Part shown: one piece after another, positions 1 through 9,337 of the stretch
Position numbering within the stretch: position 1 is the first letter of the stretch
Layout: each line of letters begins with the position of its first letter
Assembly (NCBI GenBank): GCA_023129715.1
Contig: JAGMBO010000031.1
Span: 1-64,000, forward strand
Direction of reading: 5' to 3'
Length of the DNA: 64,000 nt
Source: Candidatus Eiseniibacteriota bacterium
GTDB taxonomy: Bacteria; Eisenbacteria; RBG-16-71-46; CAIMUX01; WJJG01
Made by a program: the position numbers and the translations under genes
Notes under the pieces: model-generated
Databases searched by the model: none
Told to the model about the DNA's origin: nothing
The model's input: the letters and a program-made list of their open reading frames with translations, nothing else

Positions 1-293
1 CGAACTAACCGCACGGGACACTAGTGGAGCGAGGAGACTTCCCAGGAGCAGGACAGCGGCTGACGGGAGACAGCGGGGCGCGTGCATGGCGGACTCCTCT
101 CTGGGGGGGGGATGTGTTGAGCTACGCTCACGGAAAGGCGGAAGTTGCCGAAATCAAAGCACTCCGTCGATCGACACGAATGAGCGGCGGGTGCAGGCGG
201 CGAAGCCGCCACGGCGCGGGCCTGGCCCGCGTCGGAGCCCGCGGTAACCGAGTGTTTTCATCAGCCAGGCCCGTGCCGGGTGAGCCCGTCCGC

Positions 294-1400
294 TCAATTC
301 GATTGATAGCCGGCTCGGAACAGGGCTTTCAGTCCTCCCCAACTTGTGTCTCTTCTGGGAGTGCTCCCACATCCCACTCCCCACGCTCCGATCAGACCAC
401 ATGTCGACACGCCCAGCGCGCAGGGAGAATCACTGTGGAGTGTCCATTCCGTCGTGAGTTCGGGTTCCGGCCAACAAAAGAGCGGATCGGATGAGATGTT
501 TCCGTCAACCCCCAGCTGTCCGGTGATCCCGCCAGTCCAGTCTCCTCCCGAGTTCCCATAGAGGTCGCTGCAGGTGAAGATCGGCGTGGCAGCATTGAGG
601 TACACGGCTTGCCCCGGACCGCTGAACGCCACAATAGTATTGTCGATGTGGGGAGAGCAACCATAGAAGGCTAAGCCTGAGCCGTGGTCTGCCTCATTGT
701 AGACAAGAGTGCAGTCCCTTATGATTGCGTTATGGTATACAAGGCAAACCGCGCCCCCATGAGACCAGCCTGACTCGTCGAGCGCACGATTCCGAACAAA
801 CGTGCACTGCTCGATCAAACTGAACTCGCCATACAACGCCCCACCATAGCTAGACATATTCTCGGAGAACAGGCACCCGATGACTGCAGGAGTTCCGCCA
901 TTGATCGAGGAGATAGCACCGCCATCTGACTGGCCCTCGATGTCGTAGGAGCGGTTTTCATGGAAGATGCAATTCCTGATCTCTGGAGAGGCCCCCACGC
1001 AAAGAATGGCTCCGCCGTGGTAGAAGGGGAACACGGGCCCCGGGGACCATCCCCCGGTGATGGTGACTCCCTCGAGTACGGTCCCCGGACCCTCACCCTC
1101 ATGGAAGTATGCGCCCCGATGGGCTCTGATCCCGTCATAGCACTGGATGGTGCAGGTACTTGGGTCCCCCGAGACGGATCGGAGGACAATTGCCTTGCCG
1201 TGGAATTCCAAGTCGAAGTTGCCGTCACCAGTGAAGGTTCCGTTGGCGAGCTCGATAACATCGCCATCGGCAGATGCGATGATTGCTGCCTGAATGGTGC
1301 TGAAGTCGCCGGTGCCGTCGGGAAGGAGAAGATAGACTTCCGCCGAAGCAGTATAGGGCACCGTGACTACCAGAACACCGAGGAGTAAGCTGCGGAGCAT
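294..1400 (-). CDS. Right-handed parallel beta-helix repeat secreted protein
   Basis: Signal peptide MLRSLLLGVLVVTVPYTASA; DGTGDFSTIQAAI start and repeated GG(A)I..N..C.F..N motifs; C-terminal tail TSWGGLKALFR. Confidence 0.8.
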   Translation of the reverse strand: MLRSLLLGVLVVTVPYTASAEVYLLLPDGTGDFSTIQAAIIASADGDVIELANGTFTGDGNFDLEFHGKAIVLRSVSGDPSTCTIQCYDGIRAHRGAYFHEGEGPGTVLEGVTITGGWSPGPVFPFYHGGAILCVGASPEIRNCIFHENRSYDIEGQSDGGAISSINGGTPAVIGCLFSENMSSYGGALYGEFSLIEQCTFVRNRALDESGWSHGGAVCLVYHNAIIRDCTLVYNEADHGSGLAFYGCSPHIDNTIVAFSGPGQAVYLNAATPIFTCSDLYGNSGGDWTGGITGQLGVDGNISSDPLFCWPEPELTTEWTLHSDSPCALGVSTCGLIGAWGVGCGSTPRRDTSWGGLKALFRAGYQSN

Positions 1401-1434
1401 AGGATCCCCTTTCCGGATGGGGGATGGAGGGTCG

Positions 1435-1728
1435 CTATTCAGTAATCAGTATAGCACCGTTCCAGGCAGCTAACCAGTGGATGACATTGCGCACGAACTG
1501 CAGGTTCTGTTCAGTTCCCCGAGATCTCAATCCGACACCCTGCATGCTGTCGCTCTGCTGGTAGGTGAACATCTCCGCCGCCGCGAACACCGCTATCCGT
1601 CCCCGGCCGTCGGCTGGCGTCGGCCATGGGCGGATCTCACCCGTGGGGCTTTCGGCGATGACGAGGATCGCATTCACTATTCGCCGCGATCGCGGCGGGC
1701 AACGCCGAAGACATTCGGAATCGCCCAT
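1435..1728 (-). pseudogene. Possible C-terminal fragment of a periplasmic ThuA/DUF4350-like protein
   Basis: GRGRIAVFAAAEMFTYQQ...EQNLQFVRNVIHWLAA resembles the end of such proteins; no N-terminal domain; overlaps the neighbouring CDS. Confidence 0.35.
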
Positions 1729-2636
1729 GCTTGGCGGTTCAAGTCGTTGGCCATGAATGCCGTCTCGTAGCTGCCCACGTACTCCCGCTCGTGCCCAGGG
1801 AACTGGATCACGAGCTGCGCTTCCGGTCCCCCCTCAAGATGTTGCGCGCAGACGAGCTCGATCGGCAAGGAGAGCAGGATCGCATTGAAATCATGCATCG
1901 AATAGGGCGACCGGCTGAAGATCAAGAGCACGCGGCCGGCGGTATCCTCGCCCAGGGCGGCCTCGCTCCACGCCTTCTGCTGTTGCGGCCAGCGGTTCTC
2001 CCCAGGACGCTTGATCAGGCGAAGATTCTGAACGACACACGCATAGCGCTCGAGGATGGATTCGAAGGATGTGGCGTCTAGGTCGAACATCCGAAACGAG
2101 TCAACCGTCTCGGCGCGCGGGCAGAAGGCGGCCACGGATTGATAGCGGTTGCAGCGGCTGTTGTTGATATGGGCTCCGGCCCGCAGATAGCCGACATGAG
2201 TCGTGTGGTCGGTGGCGAACATGCCGGCGTTGATCGCCGCAACGAGGCCGTAACGCGTACACCATTGTCGCGCGGTCATTCGCGATTGGTCGGCCGATTC
2301 GCTCGCGCAGAAGAGACGCAGCGCCCATTGCTCGGGATCGATGCGCAGGACGACGATCGTGCTGTCCCCTGCAGGTGAGGGCCAGTCTCCTCGGAATGTT
2401 CCCAGGTCGGCGCCCTCGGCGAGGGATACCCAATCGGCTTCCGCGCAGGCCGCCGGGGGCAGCAGCGCGACGGCGAGGGCACTGGCCAGGGCAAGGGTGA
2501 GGAGATGGGCGCGGGCAACGGTGCGGACATGGGCCCGCGCGACGGTGAAGGCTTTGGCCGGCACGATCCCAAGGGCTTCGGCCACGGCAACGGCGAAGAC
2601 TCCGGCCGGCGAGTCCACTCGGGCGATGGGTTTCAT
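1677..2636 (-). CDS. Phosphodiester glycosidase (NAGPA-like) family protein, secreted
   Basis: VAAINAGMFATDHTTHVGYLRAGAHINN...; N-terminal hydrophobic segment ending PPAACA. Confidence 0.7.
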   Translation of the reverse strand: MKPIARVDSPAGVFAVAVAEALGIVPAKAFTVARAHVRTVARAHLLTLALASALAVALLPPAACAEADWVSLAEGADLGTFRGDWPSPAGDSTIVVLRIDPEQWALRLFCASESADQSRMTARQWCTRYGLVAAINAGMFATDHTTHVGYLRAGAHINNSRCNRYQSVAAFCPRAETVDSFRMFDLDATSFESILERYACVVQNLRLIKRPGENRWPQQQKAWSEAALGEDTAGRVLLIFSRSPYSMHDFNAILLSLPIELVCAQHLEGGPEAQLVIQFPGHEREYVGSYETAFMANDLNRQAWAIPNVFGVARRDRGE

Positions 2637-2660
2637 GCGCCGCTCGCTATCGGGAGCACG

Positions 2661-3101
2661 CTAGACATAGCCGTCGCCGGTAATATACTTGGTCAGCTCG
2701 TCGATCGTGAACTGCTGATCCGAGATGACCTGCTTGACGACATCGCCGATGGTGATGATGCCGACCAGCCGGTCACCATCCAGGACGGGCAGGTGGCGCA
2801 CGTGCTGAGCGGTCATCAGCTTCATGCACGTCGCGAGCGTCTCCTCGGGACTGACGAAGAAGATCCGCTTCGTCATCATCTCCTGCACGGTAGCACTCTT
2901 GGATGACTTGCCCTTGAGCACGATCTTGCGGGCGTAGTCGCGTTCCGAGAAGACACCGACCAGCTTCCTGCTTTCCACGACGAGAACGGCGCCGATCTGC
3001 TTCTCGGACATCAATTGCAGGGCATCGAAGACAGAGGTCTCGGGGGCGACAGTCCAGATACTCCGACCCTTGGCATCCAGGAGTTCGTGTACCTTCGTCA
3101 T
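2661..3101 (-). CDS. CBS-domain pair protein
   Basis: Two CBS motifs (IGAVLVVESRKLVGVFSERDYARK; VRHLPVLDGDRLVGIITIGDVVK); start at MTKVHELL chosen over the longer ORF. Confidence 0.9.
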   Translation of the reverse strand: MTKVHELLDAKGRSIWTVAPETSVFDALQLMSEKQIGAVLVVESRKLVGVFSERDYARKIVLKGKSSKSATVQEMMTKRIFFVSPEETLATCMKLMTAQHVRHLPVLDGDRLVGIITIGDVVKQVISDQQFTIDELTKYITGDGYV

Positions 3102-3261
3102 GTGGCAACTCCTCTCCGGTTGGCTGCGCGAGTCGCGTGCGCCTTCATGCTCGCATTCCGGGGCACCGAGGCTCGGGGCGAATGAGCTCTTGGCTGCTGC
3201 TAAGCAGCAGACTAGCACGGGGTTCCAGAGCGGGCAATCGGACACTGCCCTCAGGTGAGCA

Positions 3262-3660
3262 TCAGTGCCGCGCCTCCCCCCGTTGCCGGGGGCCATTGCG
3301 TGGCGGTTTCAGCTCTTGCACCACGAACCACTGCCCTTTCCTCCGGCGGGTGTCCTGCGGGGCACGGTCGTAGCAGAGATCGAAGTAGCGCCCGTCCGAA
3401 GTCCGCACACGGAAATAGTCCCTCCCCACGCCCCAGGAACCCCGTTTGCGCGCGGTGACGAGATGCTCGGGACGCATGTTGTGGGTCATCCGGCCGCGGC
3501 GCCCATAGTCGTGCCACTCGCTGAGCAGTTCTTGAATCGTGTGGGGCTTGCCACGCCAGGTGAATGCCTGGGGGCAGCCGGGACGTTTCTCGAAGAGGGG
3601 TGGGGTGTCGAAACACACCGTCACCGGTTCAAAGATGAAGGTCTCCGGGCGCAGGTCCAT
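3262..3660 (-). CDS. DUF6504-like small protein
   Basis: PLFEKRPGCPQAFTWRGKPHTIQELLSEWHDYGRRG...RGSWGVGRDYFRVRTSDGRYFDLCYDR. Confidence 0.65.
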   Translation of the reverse strand: MDLRPETFIFEPVTVCFDTPPLFEKRPGCPQAFTWRGKPHTIQELLSEWHDYGRRGRMTHNMRPEHLVTARKRGSWGVGRDYFRVRTSDGRYFDLCYDRAPQDTRRRKGQWFVVQELKPPRNGPRQRGEARH

Positions 3661-4784
3661 CAGTCACGTCCTTCGATCCCATCGGAGGCCCCGCTGTTCC
3701 AGGATCGATCCTGCAGCTCCCGGACGAGTCTCCGCAACCGTGGCGTCTCGCCGAGCGCGTCCAGGATTTCTGCAAGCAACGCCAATCCGGCGGGAACATG
3801 TTCACTGAACCCCGGCCGGCCTTCGTGGATGCCCAGCTTGGCGAAGGCGCCGAGAGCCTGCATCAATCGGTTGGCGGCGTTGGCCAGGAAGTGCGCCCGC
3901 CATCCATCCGCGGTCATCTCGACGACCGCCCGCACGCCGGCGCGGCCCGCCTCCTGGCGATAGAGCGCGACGAACTCGTCGCGGTGCTGGGCCGGCAGAT
4001 GCACGTAGGGATCACAGAGTAGCGCGGCCAAGTCGTAGCCGGGGGGGCCGAGGCGCGCGCCCTGGAAGTCGATCACCGCGAGTCCCTCGAGGCTGACCAT
4101 CAGATTGCGCGATTGGAAGTCTCGGTGCATGAAGACCGATTCCGAGACGCCGCGCGTCCCGGCCGTTTCTGCTCCCAGGGCAAGGCCGGCCAGTCGCCGG
4201 CATTCCGGCTCGATTCCGGCGAAGGGCTCCGCCGATTCCGCCGCCCCAAGCGCGAGCTCGCGGTGGAAGTAGCCTGCCTCCTGCTCGACGATGAAGTCCT
4301 CTGTATAGGCTGGATTCGAGGTCCAGTCGGCCCGGTATCCTGGAGTGCCGGGTGCCTGCATGCGGACCAGGATCTGGACTGCCTGCTTGTACAGAACGTA
4401 CGTGTCTCTCCAGTCCTCTGCCTCCACCCTATCGGAGAGGCGTTCATCCCCCAGATCCTCGAGGAGCAGGAAGCCGCGCCCGAGATCGGCCGCGTAGAAT
4501 CGCGGGACCCGGATGTTGCGGCGGTGGAGATACTCGCGCACGGCGAGGAAGGCCTCGTTCTCGTCGGGATGGACGCGATCCGCGGGGAGCGGGTTCGCAA
4601 CAGCGACCGTGCGCAGGCCAGCACGGTGTACGCGGTAGATCCGCCGGCGGGAGCCGTCGCCCGCAAGGGGCGTCAGCACTGGCGAGAGGCCGGTCGGCTC
4701 GCCGGAGCCGAGCAGGAGCACGGTTGCGCGGGAGACGAATTCGAGCAGTTGCAGGTCGGGCTTGTCGCGATGATGCTGTGTCAT
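3660..4784 (-). CDS. amgK: Sugar (MurNAc/GlcNAc anomeric) kinase, aminoglycoside phosphotransferase fold
   Basis: APH-type FMHRDFQSRNLMV and VIDFQGARLGPPGYDLAALL; 4-bp overlap with the MurU-like gene. Confidence 0.8.
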   Translation of the reverse strand: MTQHHRDKPDLQLLEFVSRATVLLLGSGEPTGLSPVLTPLAGDGSRRRIYRVHRAGLRTVAVANPLPADRVHPDENEAFLAVREYLHRRNIRVPRFYAADLGRGFLLLEDLGDERLSDRVEAEDWRDTYVLYKQAVQILVRMQAPGTPGYRADWTSNPAYTEDFIVEQEAGYFHRELALGAAESAEPFAGIEPECRRLAGLALGAETAGTRGVSESVFMHRDFQSRNLMVSLEGLAVIDFQGARLGPPGYDLAALLCDPYVHLPAQHRDEFVALYRQEAGRAGVRAVVEMTADGWRAHFLANAANRLMQALGAFAKLGIHEGRPGFSEHVPAGLALLAEILDALGETPRLRRLVRELQDRSWNSGASDGIEGRD

Positions 4785-5743
4785 GGATCGATCCGCCGCG
4801 TTCCCCGGGTCGTGACCAATGCATGTTCGACCGACTCCGCTACCGTGACCCCCGGCCCGAGGACGGCATGCTGCACGCGAATGCCGGGCGCGACGACGGC
4901 ATTCGCTAGGACGACACTGGAGATGATCTCGGCGCCCGCTCCGATCGTTGCCGTCGGATGGACGAACCCATAGCCGGTCACGCCGGCTGCGCCCTGTAGG
5001 GCGTGCGCCGGGTCGCCCGGCCTCCGGTGACCGGCGCAGAGCCGGTGCGCTTCTAGGTAGCTCTCCGGTGTTCCAATATCGACAAAGGTGAGATCCCGCG
5101 GCGACCAGATGAAGGCCCCCAGACGGCCGCGTTGCAGCAGATGCTGGTAGCTGTCGCGGATGTCGTGAAAGCCCTTACCGGGCAGGAGGTCGAGCACCTC
5201 CTGGGAGACGATGTGTAACCCGGTGAAGGTGAATCCGTCCGGAACGGGGCCCTCACGTACGATTTTGCTCACGCGCCCTTCCACGACCAGAACGTTGGGC
5301 CAGACGGGAGACGGCACGAGTACCATCGTTGCTGCGTGCCGGCGTTCCCGGTGGAAGGCGATTGCCTCAACGATCGGTGCCTGGAAACACACATCGGCAT
5401 TCATGACCACGAAGGGGTCGCTGTCTAGCCACGGGGCCGCTTGGACAAGCGCGCCGCCGGTGCCGCGGATCTTCGGTTCGAACGAGAATTCCAGCCAATT
5501 CTCCCGGACGCTCCCCTTGTCCGGTGCCCACTTTCGAAGATGGTTTTCGACTTGATCGGCGAGATGGTGGCCATTGACTACGACTCGGCGGATCGTCTCT
5601 GTCCCGAAAGAGAAGAGGTGATCAAGGTGAATGTCGAGCAGTGGAGAGCCACATACAGGAAGCAGAGCCTTTGGGATCTGCTCGGTCAGGGGACGCAGGC
5701 GGGTTCCGAGCCCGGCGGCCAGCAGGAGGATGTCGAGAGTCAT
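4781..5743 (-). CDS. murU: Sugar-1-phosphate nucleotidyltransferase (MurU-like)
   Basis: LLAAGLGTRLRPLTEQIPKALLPVCGSPLLD nucleotidyltransferase signature; coupled to an AmgK-like kinase. Confidence 0.8.
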   Translation of the reverse strand: MTLDILLLAAGLGTRLRPLTEQIPKALLPVCGSPLLDIHLDHLFSFGTETIRRVVVNGHHLADQVENHLRKWAPDKGSVRENWLEFSFEPKIRGTGGALVQAAPWLDSDPFVVMNADVCFQAPIVEAIAFHRERRHAATMVLVPSPVWPNVLVVEGRVSKIVREGPVPDGFTFTGLHIVSQEVLDLLPGKGFHDIRDSYQHLLQRGRLGAFIWSPRDLTFVDIGTPESYLEAHRLCAGHRRPGDPAHALQGAAGVTGYGFVHPTATIGAGAEIISSVVLANAVVAPGIRVQHAVLGPGVTVAESVEHALVTTRGTRRIDP

Positions 5744-5884
5744 GGTTCCGTTCCCTCTCGCCTCGTCTCATGCGTTCGGGTCCCGCGCCGGATGGCTTGG
5801 GCTGCCGATCCCCCCAGCGGTGGGCCGGGTGGAAGGGATCCCGCCCGGGCGCGGGGCTAGTCGCGGCAAATGCCGAACACCGCG

Positions 5885-7171
5885 CTAGTCACGATAGATC
5901 AGCAATGGGGCAATGCGCGCGTCGAACGCGGCGAGTTGCCCGTCCCAGGATGCCACGATCTCTTCCGCCGGGGCACCTGCATCGATCGCCTCGCGGAAGG
6001 CGGCGGTGCCGCAGATCAGGTCGACCGCCGGGCGTTCGTGCTCATATTCGTATGGCGGCTGCCGCCAGCGGAACTCCGGATGAGACCTGCGCACCGCGTC
6101 GAGGAGTGCGGTGGTCAGGGCGATCGGGCGCATCACCCGACGGTCGAGGATATGGATCTGCATTCCGCGCACCAAGACCCCGGCGTGCTTGTTGAAGGTG
6201 GGCTCGAAAGCGACCTCGCGCAAGAGGACGCCTGCTAGCGGCGACCCTGCCTGGCCGGCGGCGATTCCGGGAGCCTGGAGGTCCACGAATCCATCGGCAG
6301 CAAGGGTCCCGAGCAGGAGGGGTGGATCGACATAGGGTGCGCCGCAGAGCTCGAAGGGCCGGGTCGTGCCGCGACCTTCCGAGAGATTGGTGCCTTCGAG
6401 GATTACCTGACCGGGATAGACGAGCGCCGTCTCGAGGGTCGGCAGATTCGGTGAGGGCATGGTCCAGGGCAGCCCGGTCTTGTCGTAGAAGAGCGAACGC
6501 CGCCAACCTTCCATCGGGATGATGTGCAACCCGCCGGCGTCGGGGCCTGAACCTGGAACCGCCCCCGGTTCGCCCGAACCCCGCGCCTCATCCTCGGTGA
6601 TCAACCCGAGGCGCCAGGCGCCATAGCGGCAGTATTCTCCCGCGGTGAGACCGTGGCGCAGTGGAACATCGACGAGCCCCACGAAGGAGCGCAGTCTCTC
6701 CTCCAGGATGGGACCTTCACGGTGCCCGCTGATCGGGTTGGGGCGATCGAGCAGGTAGACGGGGATGCCGTTCTGCAACGCCACACGGATCATGTGCAGG
6801 GCGCTGATCAGGAATGTGTACACCCGTGTGCCGACATCCTGCAGGTCGATCACGATCGCATCGAGCCCGGCAAGATCCTCCACCGCTGGGGCGAGTCGCT
6901 CTCCGTAGAGGCTGATGATCGGCAGGTCGAGATGGCGGTGCACACCATCGGCCGAAGGGATCATGTTGTCTTGTTTCTCGGCGGCGAAGCCATGCTGTGG
7001 AGAGAAGAGCCGCCGCAGATCGACACCCGGCAGGCCGGCGACGGCGTCGGCGGATGGCTGCCATGTGCCCGACACGGTCGTGCCGTTGCAGAGCAGTCCG
7101 GCGCGGCCCCGGCCGGGGAGCCGGAGGCCGTCGCGGAGCACCCGGTCGAGACCTGTCATCGTTCGTGGCAA
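5885..7171 (-). CDS. namZ: DUF1343 protein, NamZ-type exo-beta-N-acetylmuramidase
   Basis: FSPQHGFAAEKQDNM, DLQDVGTRVYTF, LLDRPNPISG, MEGW...PSPNLPTLETALVYPG motifs typical of DUF1343. Confidence 0.85.
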   Translation of the reverse strand: MPRTMTGLDRVLRDGLRLPGRGRAGLLCNGTTVSGTWQPSADAVAGLPGVDLRRLFSPQHGFAAEKQDNMIPSADGVHRHLDLPIISLYGERLAPAVEDLAGLDAIVIDLQDVGTRVYTFLISALHMIRVALQNGIPVYLLDRPNPISGHREGPILEERLRSFVGLVDVPLRHGLTAGEYCRYGAWRLGLITEDEARGSGEPGAVPGSGPDAGGLHIIPMEGWRRSLFYDKTGLPWTMPSPNLPTLETALVYPGQVILEGTNLSEGRGTTRPFELCGAPYVDPPLLLGTLAADGFVDLQAPGIAAGQAGSPLAGVLLREVAFEPTFNKHAGVLVRGMQIHILDRRVMRPIALTTALLDAVRRSHPEFRWRQPPYEYEHERPAVDLICGTAAFREAIDAGAPAEEIVASWDGQLAAFDARIAPLLIYRD

Positions 7172-7225
7172 TGGTGTCGCCTCGATTGATCCCCATGCGT
7201 GGCGGTCGATGGGATGCTGGTTCCG

Positions 7226-7297
7226 CCCCGATCGTCCCTGGTCCTGCTGCTCTGATCGCCCCTGGTCCTGCCGCCCCGATCGTCCCCGGCCCGGCTG
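7226..7297. repeat. 24-bp tandem repeat, 3 copies
   Basis: ccccgatcgtccctggtcctgctg / ctctgatcgcccctggtcctgccg / ccccgatcgtccccggcccggctg. Confidence 0.8.
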
Positions 7298-7412
7298 GCG
7301 GAGGAGCCGGCCGACCCGCCGCGACTCACTCTAGGACCGGGGTTGGCGGATCTCAATCGATTCCCCCGAGAGAGAGATCCCGACAGCGCGGCATGCCGAT
7401 TGACCCTGCCGG

Positions 7413-9209
7413 ATGCCCTGGTCTAGACTTCGCTCGATGTTCACGCAACTGCAAACGATTGGCGGCGGTGCCCGCATTCGGCTTCTGAGCCTGCTGCTCG
7501 TGTTCTGCCTGTCGCTTGTGTCTTGCCCGCTGCTGGCGGCTGGTTCGGTGGCCGCTCAGGAGAGCGCTCCTCCCCAAGCGCCGGCCGCTGCGTTCTCCGG
7601 AAGCGCGGCGCAGCCGGAGGCGGTCACGGCCCAAGGTGCTGGCTGGTCCACCGAGCCGGGGTCGGGTCTCGAGGCGGCGATCGCCGGAGACAGCTATCGC
7701 CTCGGTCCCGGCGACAGCCTGATGGTCGGTATCTGGGCGCCCCAACCGGTGACCTTCGATTTGGGTGTCAACGTCGAAGGCAAGCTGATCCTTCCCGGAA
7801 TCGGTGAGTATGCGATCGACGGCATGCTGTTGGACGAGGCGCGCGAGATGATCATCGCGGCCCTGATGCAGCACTTCCACGATGTCGAGATCACCGTTGC
7901 GCTGACGCAACTGCGGCGGTTCCAGGTCCACGTCCTCGGTCAAGTGGTCCGGCCAGGCACCTATCTGGGTACCGCGGTCGACCGCATCTCGGCGGCGGTG
8001 CATTGGGCGGGGGGCTTCGCCCCCAATGCCAGCGAGCGCCGCATCCAGGTGACCTCCGCCGACAGTCTGCGCGCGCAGGCCGACCTCTTCATCTTCCTGC
8101 GCCGCGGGATCCCCGGCGCCAATCCTTGGCTGCGCGATGGGGATATCATCTACGTCCCCTTTGCGCGCCACCGCTTCACCGTCAGGGGCGCGGTCAATGA
8201 GCCGGGTGACTTCGAGTATCTCAAGGGCGACCGCCTCGGCGATGCGATCAGTTTTGCCGGTGGTTTCACCCCGGAGGCGTTTCCCGACACGCTCGAGATC
8301 GTCCGCTACATCGGGCCCGATCGCCATCCGGTACGGTTCTTCGCGATCGCCGCCGGCGCACTGGTTGCCGCTCGCCCGCGAGACGAGGCCTTCCTTCCGG
8401 ATGTCACCGGCCGTTTCATGGTTCACGATGTCCCCATGCGTTCGGGTGGCACAGTGGAGTATCCCGATTTCGATCTGCTTCCCGACGACATGGTCTTCGT
8501 CCGGGCGATCCCTGAGTATCGGGTCAAGCGGCTGGTCGAGATCGGCGGCGAGGTCGTCTATCCAGGGTTTTATGCGATCAGTGAGGGCGAGAGCCGACTT
8601 GCGGATACGATCGAGCGGGCCGGCGGAGTGACCAGGGAGGCCTTCCTGCGGGAGGCAGAGCTGATCCGGCGTGAGGCCATACGTCTCGAGGAAGGAGATC
8701 GCGAGTTCGAGCGGCTGAAGAAGATCCCCTCGGCCGATATGACCGAGGACGAATACGAGTACTTCAAGCTGCGGTCGCGCGAGAATCCGGGTCGTATGGT
8801 GGTCGATTTCGAGCGTCTGTTGATCGACGGGGACGAGACCCAGGACTTGCTTCTCCGCCACGGGGACCTGATCACGATTCCGACGAGACGCGATTTCATC
8901 AGCGTCCTCGGCATGGTTGGTGCTCCGGGGAATATCATCTACCGCGCGGATTGGTCGCCGAAGGACTACATTGTCGAGGCGGGCGGTTTTTCCGAGAAGG
9001 CCGACAGGGGGGCGACACGGGTCATTCGGGCCTCGAGCGGCGAGTGGGTCTCGCTGAGCGATGCCGACGATCTCGAGCCGGGAGATACGATCTGGGTGCC
9101 TGAGCGACGGGATCGCGACTACTGGCAGTTCTTCAAGGATGTCCTGACAGTGACGACCCAGATCGTGACGATCTATCTCGTCGTCGATCGGGCGATCGAG
9201 AAGAAGTAG
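7413..9209 (+). CDS. SLBB-domain polysaccharide export protein (Wza-like)
   Basis: YRLGPGDSLMVGIW, several SLBB repeats (FTVRGAVNEPGDFEYLKGDRLGDAISFAGG...), C-terminal TM helix; start possibly at 7437. Confidence 0.88.
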   Translation: MPWSRLRSMFTQLQTIGGGARIRLLSLLLVFCLSLVSCPLLAAGSVAAQESAPPQAPAAAFSGSAAQPEAVTAQGAGWSTEPGSGLEAAIAGDSYRLGPGDSLMVGIWAPQPVTFDLGVNVEGKLILPGIGEYAIDGMLLDEAREMIIAALMQHFHDVEITVALTQLRRFQVHVLGQVVRPGTYLGTAVDRISAAVHWAGGFAPNASERRIQVTSADSLRAQADLFIFLRRGIPGANPWLRDGDIIYVPFARHRFTVRGAVNEPGDFEYLKGDRLGDAISFAGGFTPEAFPDTLEIVRYIGPDRHPVRFFAIAAGALVAARPRDEAFLPDVTGRFMVHDVPMRSGGTVEYPDFDLLPDDMVFVRAIPEYRVKRLVEIGGEVVYPGFYAISEGESRLADTIERAGGVTREAFLREAELIRREAIRLEEGDREFERLKKIPSADMTEDEYEYFKLRSRENPGRMVVDFERLLIDGDETQDLLLRHGDLITIPTRRDFISVLGMVGAPGNIIYRADWSPKDYIVEAGGFSEKADRGATRVIRASSGEWVSLSDADDLEPGDTIWVPERRDRDYWQFFKDVLTVTTQIVTIYLVVDRAIEKK

Positions 9210-9337
9210 CGCACCGCATCGTTTGCTCCACCACCCATCGATCAACCGACGATCGTCCAAGTTGGTCCCCGGGTGACGCGTCCGCGCCTACCGGGAATCG
9301 CGCGGCGTCGGGCGGAGGCGGTCGGAGGCGGGAGGCG

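Noticed and set aside
7353-9260. 635-aa minus-strand ORF
   Set aside because: Shadow of the SLBB exporter gene; no domain signature.
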